The notes under the pieces: generated by a model
Databases searched by the model: none
The model's input: the letters and a program-made list of their open reading frames with translations, nothing else
Told to the model about the DNA's origin: nothing
In this document: in pieces, positions 1-5,393 of the stretch
How positions within the stretch are numbered: position 1 is the stretch's first letter
Layout: the number at the start of each line of letters is the position of its first letter
Program-made: the position numbers and the translations under genes
Origin: Bacteroidales bacterium UBA3696
GTDB taxonomy: Bacteria > Bacteroidota > Bacteroidia > Bacteroidales > Paludibacteraceae
Assembly (NCBI GenBank): GCA_002372135.1
Contig: DFIN01000046.1
Location: 1-5,533 of the forward strand
Direction of reading: 5' to 3'
Length of the DNA stretch: 5,533 nucleotides

Positions 1-2944
1 TGTTATAGTAGGTTGCATCATCGCGATTGTCGTATAGGTCAAGGGTGCGAGTGAAGTGTGCGGTGATAGTTATGTCATCGGTAACGGTGTTCGTGTTGCC
101 GGTGAGTTGGGTAGCGGGTTCGGTAGCGTCATTATACCAACCGGTGAAGGTGTAGGTGTACAGTGCATCGGCGGCTGTCGGTGTGGCGGTAACGGTGGTT
201 GTGCCGATAGTCAACGTATTGCCATCAATGGTGATAGTTGCTCCATCTTCTACGTTGGTGATTTCAGATTCATCTACGCTTCCATATTCGGTGTTGTCTG
301 CTACGATGCTGACGGTGTGAGTAGTGGGAGCCGGTGCACCTATAGTAGCGATTAAAACTCCTGACGGATTAGTAACCCGGATATACATATTGTCATTCAA
401 GCCACGCTCAACATGAACGGTAGAACCGATAGGGAATCCTGAAGTGTTACTAATTGTATTCATTGCGGTCATATTGCCTAGCCAAGAAATATATCGTGGT
501 TGATCACCTGCCCAAGCTTGCGTGTTTCCATAACTATATGAACCTATTCCAGATGATGTATTATGCCCTATGACAGCTGCATCCAAATACTCATCACTTA
601 TACCCCAGCCGTAATACTCGTAATTGTAATCTGGTTCATAAATAATATAATCACCTTCAGCCGGTCCCATATAACCATTATATGTATTGCTAAAATCTGT
701 CACCCAAAACATTAAACGCATAGCCTTGTCACTGGAGTTTCGTGCATCCACACGCACAAAATCACAATCATTATAAACCCAGTTCGACCAATCAGAATTA
801 AAATTATTATCCCCCCATTTTTGTGTTCTTATGTCATCAACCCCCCATTGGTAGGCATAATAAGAAGGTGCTTCAACGACAAACATTGCAATATAAGCCT
901 TATCTCCGTCCACATAAACGGTACGCGAGTTGTCTGTATTGTCAACAATACCGTCATTGTTGTCATCCCAGCCGGTAAAGGCATAGCCAGTTTGGGGCGT
1001 AGCGGTCAGTGTGACAGCCGTACCTCCATTAGTACTTGACTGACTGACGGTCGCACTGCCGTAGTCGGAAGGCGAAGCGGTAGCGGTAATCGTACCATTG
1101 CTTGCCGTGCGGAATACAGCCGTATATTTTGCATCCGCTGTTACTATCGGGGTGATGGTAGCACCACCCGGATATGTTGCACCGCCAGTCTCCCAGTGAT
1201 CAAAGAAATACAAATGCACATTATTAGAAAAAGCCGTCAAAGTGGCTTCACCGTTGACATCATACGTATCACTACCGGTTGTATAACCTTCGGCACCGCA
1301 GGTAGCAGTTATAACATACGTTTTGATGAATTGCGCAGTCAAAGTGGTATCTTTGCTGATATTGAAAGTGATAGTGGGTGTTGTTACATTATTACTCCAT
1401 TTCTTAAAACGATAGCCAGGATTCGCTGTGGCTGTCAAAGTTACGGAAGTTCCACTGGTAAAATCATTTTTACCGGATACAAAATCTGTAGCAGGGCTAC
1501 CATAAGTGTGAGTTGTAATTGAACCTCCTGCATTAATGTTTACGCCATAGTTTACGGTATATGTAGTTCCTGATGCTCTGAAATTGGCGGTGATTGTGGC
1601 TGATGAAGAAACGGTCAGAGTATATGTCCCGTCACCATTATCTACAGGTGAGGCACCAGTCCAACTATCAAACTCATAGCCCGGATTTGCTTCAGGTGTT
1701 AGGGTAAGTATTGTTCCTTCATAATAGTAATTGCCGGATAAACCATATAGGATACCACCTTCAGGATAACCATGTCCATCTTTTGACGATAAAGAATTGC
1801 TTCCATTAGAGGGTGTTCCCATCGTTATCTGGTAGAGAGCAGGAGCCTCTCCTACTGTTACTCGCTGACCAAAGCCGTATGTATTAGCATCATCCATACG
1901 CACATACATCGGTATTTGCGTTTGATTAGGATTCACCACCATTACTTTGCCGCAATACGGGAAAACATATACCGGATTATAAGGCTCATCTGAATACGTA
2001 ATTTTCATCGCAGATGGAGAAGGAATATAACTGGATACGGAACCTGTACTTTTAGCCACATAGTTAGAACCACTACTTGCTATATCGTATGAACCGGAAG
2101 GAATATACTGACCGGAATATGCTACAGAAGGCACTACAAAATTTAGAGCAGAGTAGTAAGATGTGTTATATTGACTGCCTAATTCTGTACATTCGGCTTT
2201 CAGTAATAAATTATTTGCTCCATTTTGTGTAAGCGTTGCTTGAGCAGTGGTGAAAGTCATGCCTTTTGCTCCCTGTCCGTCATTTGTATAAGTCTGACTT
2301 GCACCATCTGTAGGATCAAAACCTATGTTGAAGTAAACGTACTTATTGTTTGAATTCTTGCACCTACCGCGAATAATAATGTCACCTCGAGATATTCCTA
2401 TTGAAATTGTTCCGCTGGTAATAAAATAGCAATAATCGCCGTTTTCTACAGCGCTACAGGGGTATAATTTTTGGTCGTTCACATCAATACATTTTGTTGC
2501 GGTAAACGGATTTCCCGAGTCGCTTACCGAATAATATCCGACAGGAATATAAGTCGTTGGGGCATCGCATCGCGTAACATGAAATTCCAATAAGAAATAA
2601 TCGCCAGTATTATTTGCATCGCTAAATTCTATCTGTGCTAATCCGTCATCAGGGATTCCATCTGAATTCGCATCTACATAGTTGATTGTAACCAAATTCG
2701 GATGTTCATACCAATAAGCAGTACTACCATTACGGAAATGATACTGGTATTGATCATAGTCATAAAAACTATATTGTGGAGCACGGTTTGCAGAATGATT
2801 TGCAACTTGTTGTTTCTGCAGTTTCTCATTCACTTGTTTAATAAGTTCTGCTCTTGGCACATGCGTTACTCGCACTTCTGCCAATGTGTTTACACTGACC
2901 GCCAATAGCAGTACAGCGGTTAATAACAAGAATAGTTTTTTCAT
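1..2944 (-). CDS. Large secreted InlB-repeat surface protein, C-terminus beyond the window
   Basis: The frame is open from an ATG at 2944 down to the left edge: 981 codons without a stop. Residues 1-22 are a classical signal peptide (MKKLFLLLTAVLLLAV..., likely cleaved after NTLA) with no lipobox cysteine, so the protein should be exported rather than lipid-anchored. A short polar stretch (30-50) and a Tyr-rich stretch (58-70) follow. Then come two copies of a beta-rich module (about 103-208 and 228-364), four divergent InlB-type repeats (371-688), a Trp/Tyr-rich stretch (695-726), a third copy of the module (728-869) and a fifth repeat (875-964). The repeats carry the family signature VTLTATPxxGYxFxxW ending in TAxF. 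In this family such repeats are extracellular stalk or adhesion modules; adhesion here is inference. The last visible residues (LDLYDNRDDATYYN) begin a further region. A type IX sorting domain could lie beyond the edge but is not visible. The start is supported by the signal peptide and by the terminator of the next gene upstream. I cannot name the gene. Confidence 0.9.
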   Translation of the reverse strand, partial: MKKLFLLLTAVLLLAVSVNTLAEVRVTHVPRAELIKQVNEKLQKQQVANHSANRAPQYSFYDYDQYQYHFRNGSTAYWYEHPNLVTINYVDANSDGIPDDGLAQIEFSDANNTGDYFLLEFHVTRCDAPTTYIPVGYYSVSDSGNPFTATKCIDVNDQKLYPCSAVENGDYCYFITSGTISIGISRGDIIIRGRCKNSNNKYVYFNIGFDPTDGASQTYTNDGQGAKGMTFTTAQATLTQNGANNLLLKAECTELGSQYNTSYYSALNFVVPSVAYSGQYIPSGSYDIASSGSNYVAKSTGSVSSYIPSPSAMKITYSDEPYNPVYVFPYCGKVMVVNPNQTQIPMYVRMDDANTYGFGQRVTVGEAPALYQITMGTPSNGSNSLSSKDGHGYPEGGILYGLSGNYYYEGTILTLTPEANPGYEFDSWTGASPVDNGDGTYTLTVSSSATITANFRASGTTYTVNYGVNINAGGSITTHTYGSPATDFVSGKNDFTSGTSVTLTATANPGYRFKKWSNNVTTPTITFNISKDTTLTAQFIKTYVITATCGAEGYTTGSDTYDVNGEATLTAFSNNVHLYFFDHWETGGATYPGGATITPIVTADAKYTAVFRTASNGTITATASPSDYGSATVSQSSTNGGTAVTLTATPQTGYAFTGWDDNNDGIVDNTDNSRTVYVDGDKAYIAMFVVEAPSYYAYQWGVDDIRTQKWGDNNFNSDWSNWVYNDCDFVRVDARNSSDKAMRLMFWVTDFSNTYNGYMGPAEGDYIIYEPDYNYEYYGWGISDEYLDAAVIGHNTSSGIGSYSYGNTQAWAGDQPRYISWLGNMTAMNTISNTSGFPIGSTVHVERGLNDNMYIRVTNPSGVLIATIGAPAPTTHTVSIVADNTEYGSVDESEITNVEDGATITIDGNTLTIGTTTVTATPTAADALYTYTFTGWYNDATEPATQLTGNTNTVTDDITITAHFTRTLDLYDNRDDATYYN
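53..322 (-). repeat. Fifth divergent InlB-type repeat
   Basis: Residues 875-964. It opens with THTVSIVADNTEYGSV, has the core VTATPTAADALYTYTFTGW and closes with ITAHF, so it has the same plan as the block at 881-1834 but with a longer core. Its codons favour ACC for Thr and C-ending codons generally, unlike repeats 1-3 of the same gene. Confidence 0.75.
338..763 (-). repeat. Beta-rich module copy C of the secreted protein
   Basis: Residues 728-869. Landmarks are DARNSSDKAMRLMFWVTD (compare DANNTGDYFLLEFHVTRC in copy A), MGPAEGDYII (compare YIPVGYYSV), and GSTVHVERGLNDNMYIRV. It ends in ATIGAPAPTTHTVSI, parallel to the end of copy B. Its DNA is clearly more AT-rich than the repeats on either side. 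Confidence 0.55.
881..1834 (-). repeat. Four consecutive divergent InlB-type repeats
   Basis: The units are residues 371-455, 461-540, 541-611 and 616-688. Each has an opening strand (YQITM, TYTVNYG, TYVITATCG, GTITATAS), a core TLTxxxxxGYxFxxW and a closing TAxF-like strand. Core examples are LTPEANPGYEFDSW, LTATANPGYRFKKW and LTATPQTGYAFTGW. Unit 3 is divergent (LTAFSNNVHLYFFDHW). Unit 4 carries an inserted DxNxDGxxD loop (660-668) directly after its Trp. This fits the divergent InlB B-repeat family (Flg_new_2 type). Confidence 0.8.
1853..2263 (-). repeat. Beta-rich module copy B of the secreted protein
   Basis: Residues 228-364. Landmarks are TLTQNGANNLLLKAEC, YIPSGSYDIASSG, and GKVMVVNPNQTQIPMYVRM. 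It ends in VTVGEAPALYQITM, which leads into the first InlB-type repeat. YIPSGSYDI matches YIPVGYYSV of copy A, and the exit matches that of copy C. Homology with A and C is judged by eye. Confidence 0.55.
2321..2638 (-). repeat. Beta-rich module copy A of the secreted protein
   Basis: Residues 103-208. Landmarks are DANNTGDYFLLEFHV, then YIPVGYYSV, then GDIIIRGRCKNSNNKYVYFNI. The same order of landmarks recurs in copies B and C. The alternation of hydrophobic and polar residues suggests beta strands. It contains five cysteines (126, 152, 163, 172 and 195), unusual for this protein. I do not recognise a named family. Confidence 0.55.
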
Positions 2945-3001
2945 GATTTTTTTGTTTTTTGAGGGTTAATTATATTGTTAGTTTATTTGTTTTGTCGTAT
3001 A
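2945..3001 (-). promoter_or_regulatory. AT-rich 5' leader of the secreted protein gene
   Basis: This untranslated stretch lies just before the ATG and contains AACCCTCAAA 13-22 bases upstream of it. There is no Shine-Dalgarno, as is usual in Bacteroidota. Positions 2958-3001 align with 3881-3923 at 34 of 44 columns (one gap, counted by hand), and the distance to the ATG is similar (13 versus 11 bases). I found no clean TAnnTTTG box between here and the terminator at 3024-3060, so the promoter is not located. Confidence 0.45.
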
Positions 3002-3023
3002 TCTTTTATGAGTATTGATTTGC

Positions 3024-3060
3024 CAAAAAAGAAAAAGCAACAATGCTTTCGCATCGTTGC
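3024..3060 (-). terminator. Rho-independent terminator after the Bro-N pseudogene
   Basis: Read on the minus strand, GCAACGATGC, a GAAA loop and GCATTGTTGC form a 10-bp stem with one G-T pair, followed at once by TTTTTCTTTTTTT. It starts 27 bases after the TAG at 3088-3090. This supports that stop as the ancestral end of the Bro-N gene, and it insulates the secreted protein gene from read-through. Confidence 0.88.
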
Positions 3061-3087
3061 CTGAAAAACAGATATTTTTTACAGTTA

Positions 3088-3659
3088 CTACTGCTTCTTA
3101 TCGTCCGCAGACTTGAACGGCAGTTCTTCGGGAGTGGCAGTGAAGTTCACTGCGCGCTGCTTGGAGATAACCGTATCGCCAAGTTCTTTCTCCAGTTGTC
3201 ATCGGTGAGAGCCTTTCGAATCTCGATGGTCTTGATGCGTTGGTTAATCCATTCCTCCGAATATCCGAGACGGCGGTAATCGCGGACAGCCATCTCTATG
3301 CTCTGTTCGGGGTCTTGCATCTGCTCCAGACGCTGCCGTCCCAACTGTGCCAGCCATAGTTTGAACGGCTCGGCTTTCTTGGACGGGACGGATTGGATGA
3401 TACGGAAAACCTGCTCTGTATCAGCCATATCGGTGAGATACTTTTTACCATCGGCAGCCGTAATTTTCAGTTGTACGATTTTATCGTACAACTCACTTCC
3501 TTCTGCTTGCAGCTTGTGCTTCAAGTCACTCCAATAGCGGCGAGGCGTATTACTCTCGGTCAGTATAGAGATGATATCTACAATGGAAAAGAAGTACTTT
3601 TCCTCGTCCCAGATGTAACGAATCAGTTGTCCATCAAATAATGAAAGTTGGTCTTGCAT
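3088..3659 (-). pseudogene. Bro-N (DinD/antirepressor-like) gene with internal deletion and frameshift
   Basis: From the ATG at 3659 the product starts MQDQLSLFDGQLIRYIWDEE and keeps the Bro-N landmarks: FSIVDIISILTES (24-36), RYWSDLKHKL (41-50), AADGKKYLTDMADTEQVFRIIQSVPS (68-93) and KAEPFKLWLAQLG (95-107). It continues through GYSEEWINQRIKTIEIRKALTD (132-153). In relatives, TDEW then leads into about 80-100 more residues. Here, after GATGA (ending at 3199), the sequence jumps into another frame. From 3198 that frame reads QLEKELGDTVISKQRAVNF...FKSADDKKQ to a TAG at 3088, which resembles the normal C-terminus of this family. The original frame gives only a meaningless tail (NWRKNLAIRLSPSSAQ, stop at 3147). 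Bro-N proteins are DNA-binding, phage- or damage-associated regulators; the cellular role of this branch is not settled. A shortened 170-residue product could still be made from the intact promoter. The TTG start at 3713 is rejected because it lies in the -33 box. Confidence 0.82.
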
Positions 3660-3682
3660 AGTGGTCAGATAAATAATTTTTG

Positions 3683-3714
3683 CAAAGTTACAGTAGGCGT
3701 GCAATATATGCAAA
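3683..3714 (-). promoter_or_regulatory. Bacteroidota promoter of the Bro-N gene
   Basis: On the minus strand TTTG (3714-3711), 20 bases, then TAACTTTG (3690-3683) match the Bacteroidota -33/-7 consensus TTTG...TAnnTTTG exactly. Transcription would start near 3676, leaving a leader of about 17 bases before the ATG at 3659. This fixes that ATG as the start. Confidence 0.8.
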
Positions 3715-3806
3715 CATTTTTATTTTCAGGCAAATCAATACGTCAAAGAACTCCTTCTTCCGTTCCTCTTTCCGTTTCCAACGTTTGGAGGCGGTGGCTA
3801 CTATTC
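3691..3806. other. Spacer between the Bro-N promoter region and the orphan signal peptide
   Basis: No convincing gene. On the minus strand a third frame stays open across this stretch and the signal-peptide remnant, down to a TAA at 3688-3690. It reads through SPVAYRRSLRIVATASKRW and KRKEERKKEFFDVL, with a strong basic cluster, but has no ATG near its beginning and its end overlaps the Bro-N promoter. Two plus-strand frames also cover it. Low stop density in several frames at once could reflect a conserved repeat. Confidence 0.3.
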
Positions 3807-3869
3807 TCAAACTTCTTCTATATGCAACAGGGCTAATGCGAAGAAAATTGAGAAAAGCTTTTGTTTCAT
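3807..3869 (-). pseudogene. Orphan signal-peptide start, remnant of an exported-protein gene
   Basis: An ATG at 3869 begins MKQKLFSIFFALALLHIEEV and stops at 3807-3809. The first 15 residues have the basic start and hydrophobic core of a Bacteroidota signal peptide. The frame then degenerates and closes before any cleavage site or mature protein. Directly upstream lies a leader very like the one before the secreted protein at 2944. The simplest reading is the 5' end of a second exported-protein gene whose body was lost. A competing reading is that this DNA belongs to an interspersed repeat and the similarity to a signal peptide is accidental. Confidence 0.45.
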
Positions 3870-3923
3870 AGTTGTAAGGGTTTGAGGGTTAGTATAATTT
3901 TAGTTGATTTATTTTCCTATATA
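3870..3923 (-). promoter_or_regulatory. Second copy of the AACCCTCAAA leader
   Basis: Positions 3881-3923 match 2958-3001 at 34 of 44 aligned columns, including the uninterrupted tttgagggtt. It ends 11 bases before the orphan ATG at 3869. No TAnnTTTG box is evident upstream of it. Confidence 0.45.
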
Positions 3924-3949
3924 CAGTTTGTATAGCGGACATATTGACG

Positions 3950-3985
3950 TAAAACAAGAACAATTTGCACAAAGCAAATTGTTCT
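3950..3985 (-). terminator. Perfect 12-bp hairpin, probable distal terminator of the ATPase gene
   Basis: AGAACAATTTGC (3957-3968), a 5-base loop and GCAAATTGTTCT (3974-3985) form a perfect stem. Read on the minus strand it is followed by TGTTTTA, a short U-rich tract. It lies about 90 bases after the ATPase stop. The stem is AT-rich and the tract is interrupted, so efficiency is uncertain. It might also be a binding site for a dimeric regulator. Confidence 0.5.
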
Positions 3986-3991
3986 GATTTT

Positions 3992-4016
3992 GACAAAACA
4001 AACCTCTAACGGTTTG
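3992..4016 (-). terminator. Short hairpin with T tract, probable proximal terminator of the ATPase gene
   Basis: On the minus strand CAAACC, loop GTTAGA and GGTTTG form a 6-bp stem directly followed by TTTTGTC. It starts about 60 bases after the ATPase stop at 4077. With the hairpin at 3957-3985 it gives two terminator-like structures in tandem. Confidence 0.45.
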
Positions 4017-4076
4017 CTATAAAAGACAATGGTTATAGATACTTTTTACGGAAATTACAGAAAAGGCTTTAAATCT

Positions 4077-5333
4077 CTACCATTCCACAGATTCCGATTT
4101 AAGCAGAAAATCGGTCAGCGAGATGGTAAGAATGCCATTGTTATCATGCCACGGTACAATCGGTGCGCTTTGTATGATAATGCGTTTGAACCCATCGCCA
4201 ATCTTTCGAAAAGATTGCGTTTCCTGTGTTCTTTTCTCCTCACTCTGCATCTCAAAAGCGGATTGTATATAATAGCGCCTGCTGCCGCTGTTCGCAACGA
4301 AATCCACTTCATACTGCCGACGTACAAGTTTGCCGTATTCATTCTTCTCCGACACCGGTACAATACCTACATCCACTGACATACGCCGCGCAAGCAGTTC
4401 GTTGTAAATCAAATTTTCCATCAGATGCCCATCGTCCTGCTGCCGGAAAAGCAGTCGTGCGTTGCGCAACCCCAAATCCGTGAAATAGTACTTCTGTTGT
4501 GCGCCGATATATTGCCTTCCTTTGATGTCGTACCGCTGTGCTTCGCTGAGCAGGAAAGAGTCTTTCAGATACCCTATATAACTGCTGACCGTGTTCGGCG
4601 AGATACGTGACTTGCGTTCCGAAAGGAACGTGTTCCGTATATTCAGCGTGTTGGTCAGCGAGCCGACAGACGATGCCAGCACATCGGTAAGGATACCTAT
4701 CTCCTCCACGCCGCGCAGGTGATAACGACCGATAATGTCAGAAAAATACACTTTCTCGAATAAGTCTTTCAGATATTGTTCGCGCTCTTCCAAATTCTCT
4801 GTCTGCCATACTTGTGGCATTCCTCCGTAGCGAAAATACAGAGGTAACAACATCTGCGGATGTTCGTCATAAAGCGCGCATATATCCGCGAAACGAAACG
4901 GCATCACCCTCACCTCATCACCTCTGCCGCGAAATTCCGTGATGATATCCGTAGAAAGGAAGCGTGAGTTGCTGCCCGTCACATACACATCAAGGTTATC
5001 CTTGTGCAGAAAACCGTTCAGCACCGCCTCAAAACCGCTTACCATCTGTATCTCGTCCAGCAGTACATAATAGGTCTGCTTGTCCTTGATACGTTCGATT
5101 ACAAAGCGATAAAGGGATTCGGGATCAAGATAACGGCGGTTGTCAAAGTCATCTAACGCAAGTGTAATAATGTGTTTCTCGTCCACACCATTAGCCATCA
5201 GGTGACGATGGAAAAGAGTGAAAAGCAAATAGGACTTACCACATCGGCGCAGACCGGTGATAACCTTTATCATACGGTTTCCACGCTTTGCTTCAAGGCG
5301 GGTGATATACTCGCTGCGACTGACTTCCTTCAT
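4077..5333 (-). CDS. AAA_14/DUF4143 family ATPase
   Basis: Complete, 418 residues, near the usual length of the family. A P-loop ATPase core occupies about 20-150: Walker A GLRRCGKS (27-34), Walker B YYVLLDEIQ (88-96, with D93 and E94), and a sensor-like VYVTGSNS (117-122). RGRGDEVRVMPFRFAD (135-150) and YGGMPQVW (169-176) are typical linker motifs of COG1373-type proteins. The DUF4143 region follows (about 200-360), with SPNTVSSYIGYLKDSFLL (245-262) as a helix-turn-helix-like segment and YYFTDLGLRNARL (282-294). The end has YEVDF (341-345) and YYIQSA (354-359), a spacing that recalls a PD-(D/E)XK-type fold with Gln instead of a catalytic Lys; this comparison is inference. No signal peptide or membrane segment, so cytoplasmic. 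Cellular role and partner are not established for the family; the proteins often occur in variable regions. The start at 5333 is set by the promoter at 5354-5384. The gene is monocistronic as far as can be seen. Confidence 0.93.
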   Translation of the reverse strand: MKEVSRSEYITRLEAKRGNRMIKVITGLRRCGKSYLLFTLFHRHLMANGVDEKHIITLALDDFDNRRYLDPESLYRFVIERIKDKQTYYVLLDEIQMVSGFEAVLNGFLHKDNLDVYVTGSNSRFLSTDIITEFRGRGDEVRVMPFRFADICALYDEHPQMLLPLYFRYGGMPQVWQTENLEEREQYLKDLFEKVYFSDIIGRYHLRGVEEIGILTDVLASSVGSLTNTLNIRNTFLSERKSRISPNTVSSYIGYLKDSFLLSEAQRYDIKGRQYIGAQQKYYFTDLGLRNARLLFRQQDDGHLMENLIYNELLARRMSVDVGIVPVSEKNEYGKLVRRQYEVDFVANSGSRRYYIQSAFEMQSEEKRTQETQSFRKIGDGFKRIIIQSAPIVPWHDNNGILTISLTDFLLKSESVEW

Positions 5334-5353
5334 AGTGCTATTGAAATTTTGTG

Positions 5354-5384
5354 CAAAAGTATGCAGTTTTTTTCAATACACAAA
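5354..5384 (-). promoter_or_regulatory. Bacteroidota promoter of the ATPase gene
   Basis: On the minus strand TTTG (5384-5381), 19 bases, then TACTTTTG (5361-5354) match the Bacteroidota consensus exactly. Initiation about 7 bases on would fall near 5347, giving a very short leader of about 13 bases before the ATG at 5333, with no Shine-Dalgarno. Confidence 0.8.
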
Positions 5385-5393
5385 AAGCTATTG

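Noticed and set aside
56..1522. Plus-strand frames at 56-355, 821-1039 and 1196-1522
   Set aside because: They lie inside the continuous 981-codon minus-strand frame with a signal peptide and domain repeats, and their translations show no domain features.
53..1834. Short-spaced repeats suggesting a CRISPR or tandem DNA array
   Set aside because: The repetition is at protein level (InlB-type units of 70-90 residues) with divergent DNA. There are no identical repeats with regular spacers.
2702..3279. Plus-strand frames at 2702-2908 and 3043-3279
   Set aside because: The first is antisense to the N-terminus of the secreted protein. The second starts inside the terminator and runs antisense to the Bro-N C-terminus.
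3660..3713. TTG start at 3713 adding 18 residues to the Bro-N protein
   Set aside because: The codon is part of the -33 box and the added residues span the -7 box. Family members start at the MQDQLSLFDG methionine.
3298..3871. Plus-strand frames at 3298-3537, 3393-3641, 3648-3836 and 3680-3871
   Set aside because: The first two are shadows of the Bro-N gene. The others overlap its promoter and the leader remnant and look at best like part of a repeat, not genes.
2958..3923. The duplicated leaders as terminal repeats of a mobile element carrying the Bro-N gene
   Set aside because: They are direct, imperfect and each positioned as a gene leader. There is no transposase or target-site duplication, so paralogous leaders explain them better.
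4029..4610. Plus-strand frames at 4029-4379, 4226-4483 and 4425-4610, and the minus-strand frame at 4115-4363
   Set aside because: All overlap the ATPase coding sequence, whose motifs are clear, and none shows recognisable features.
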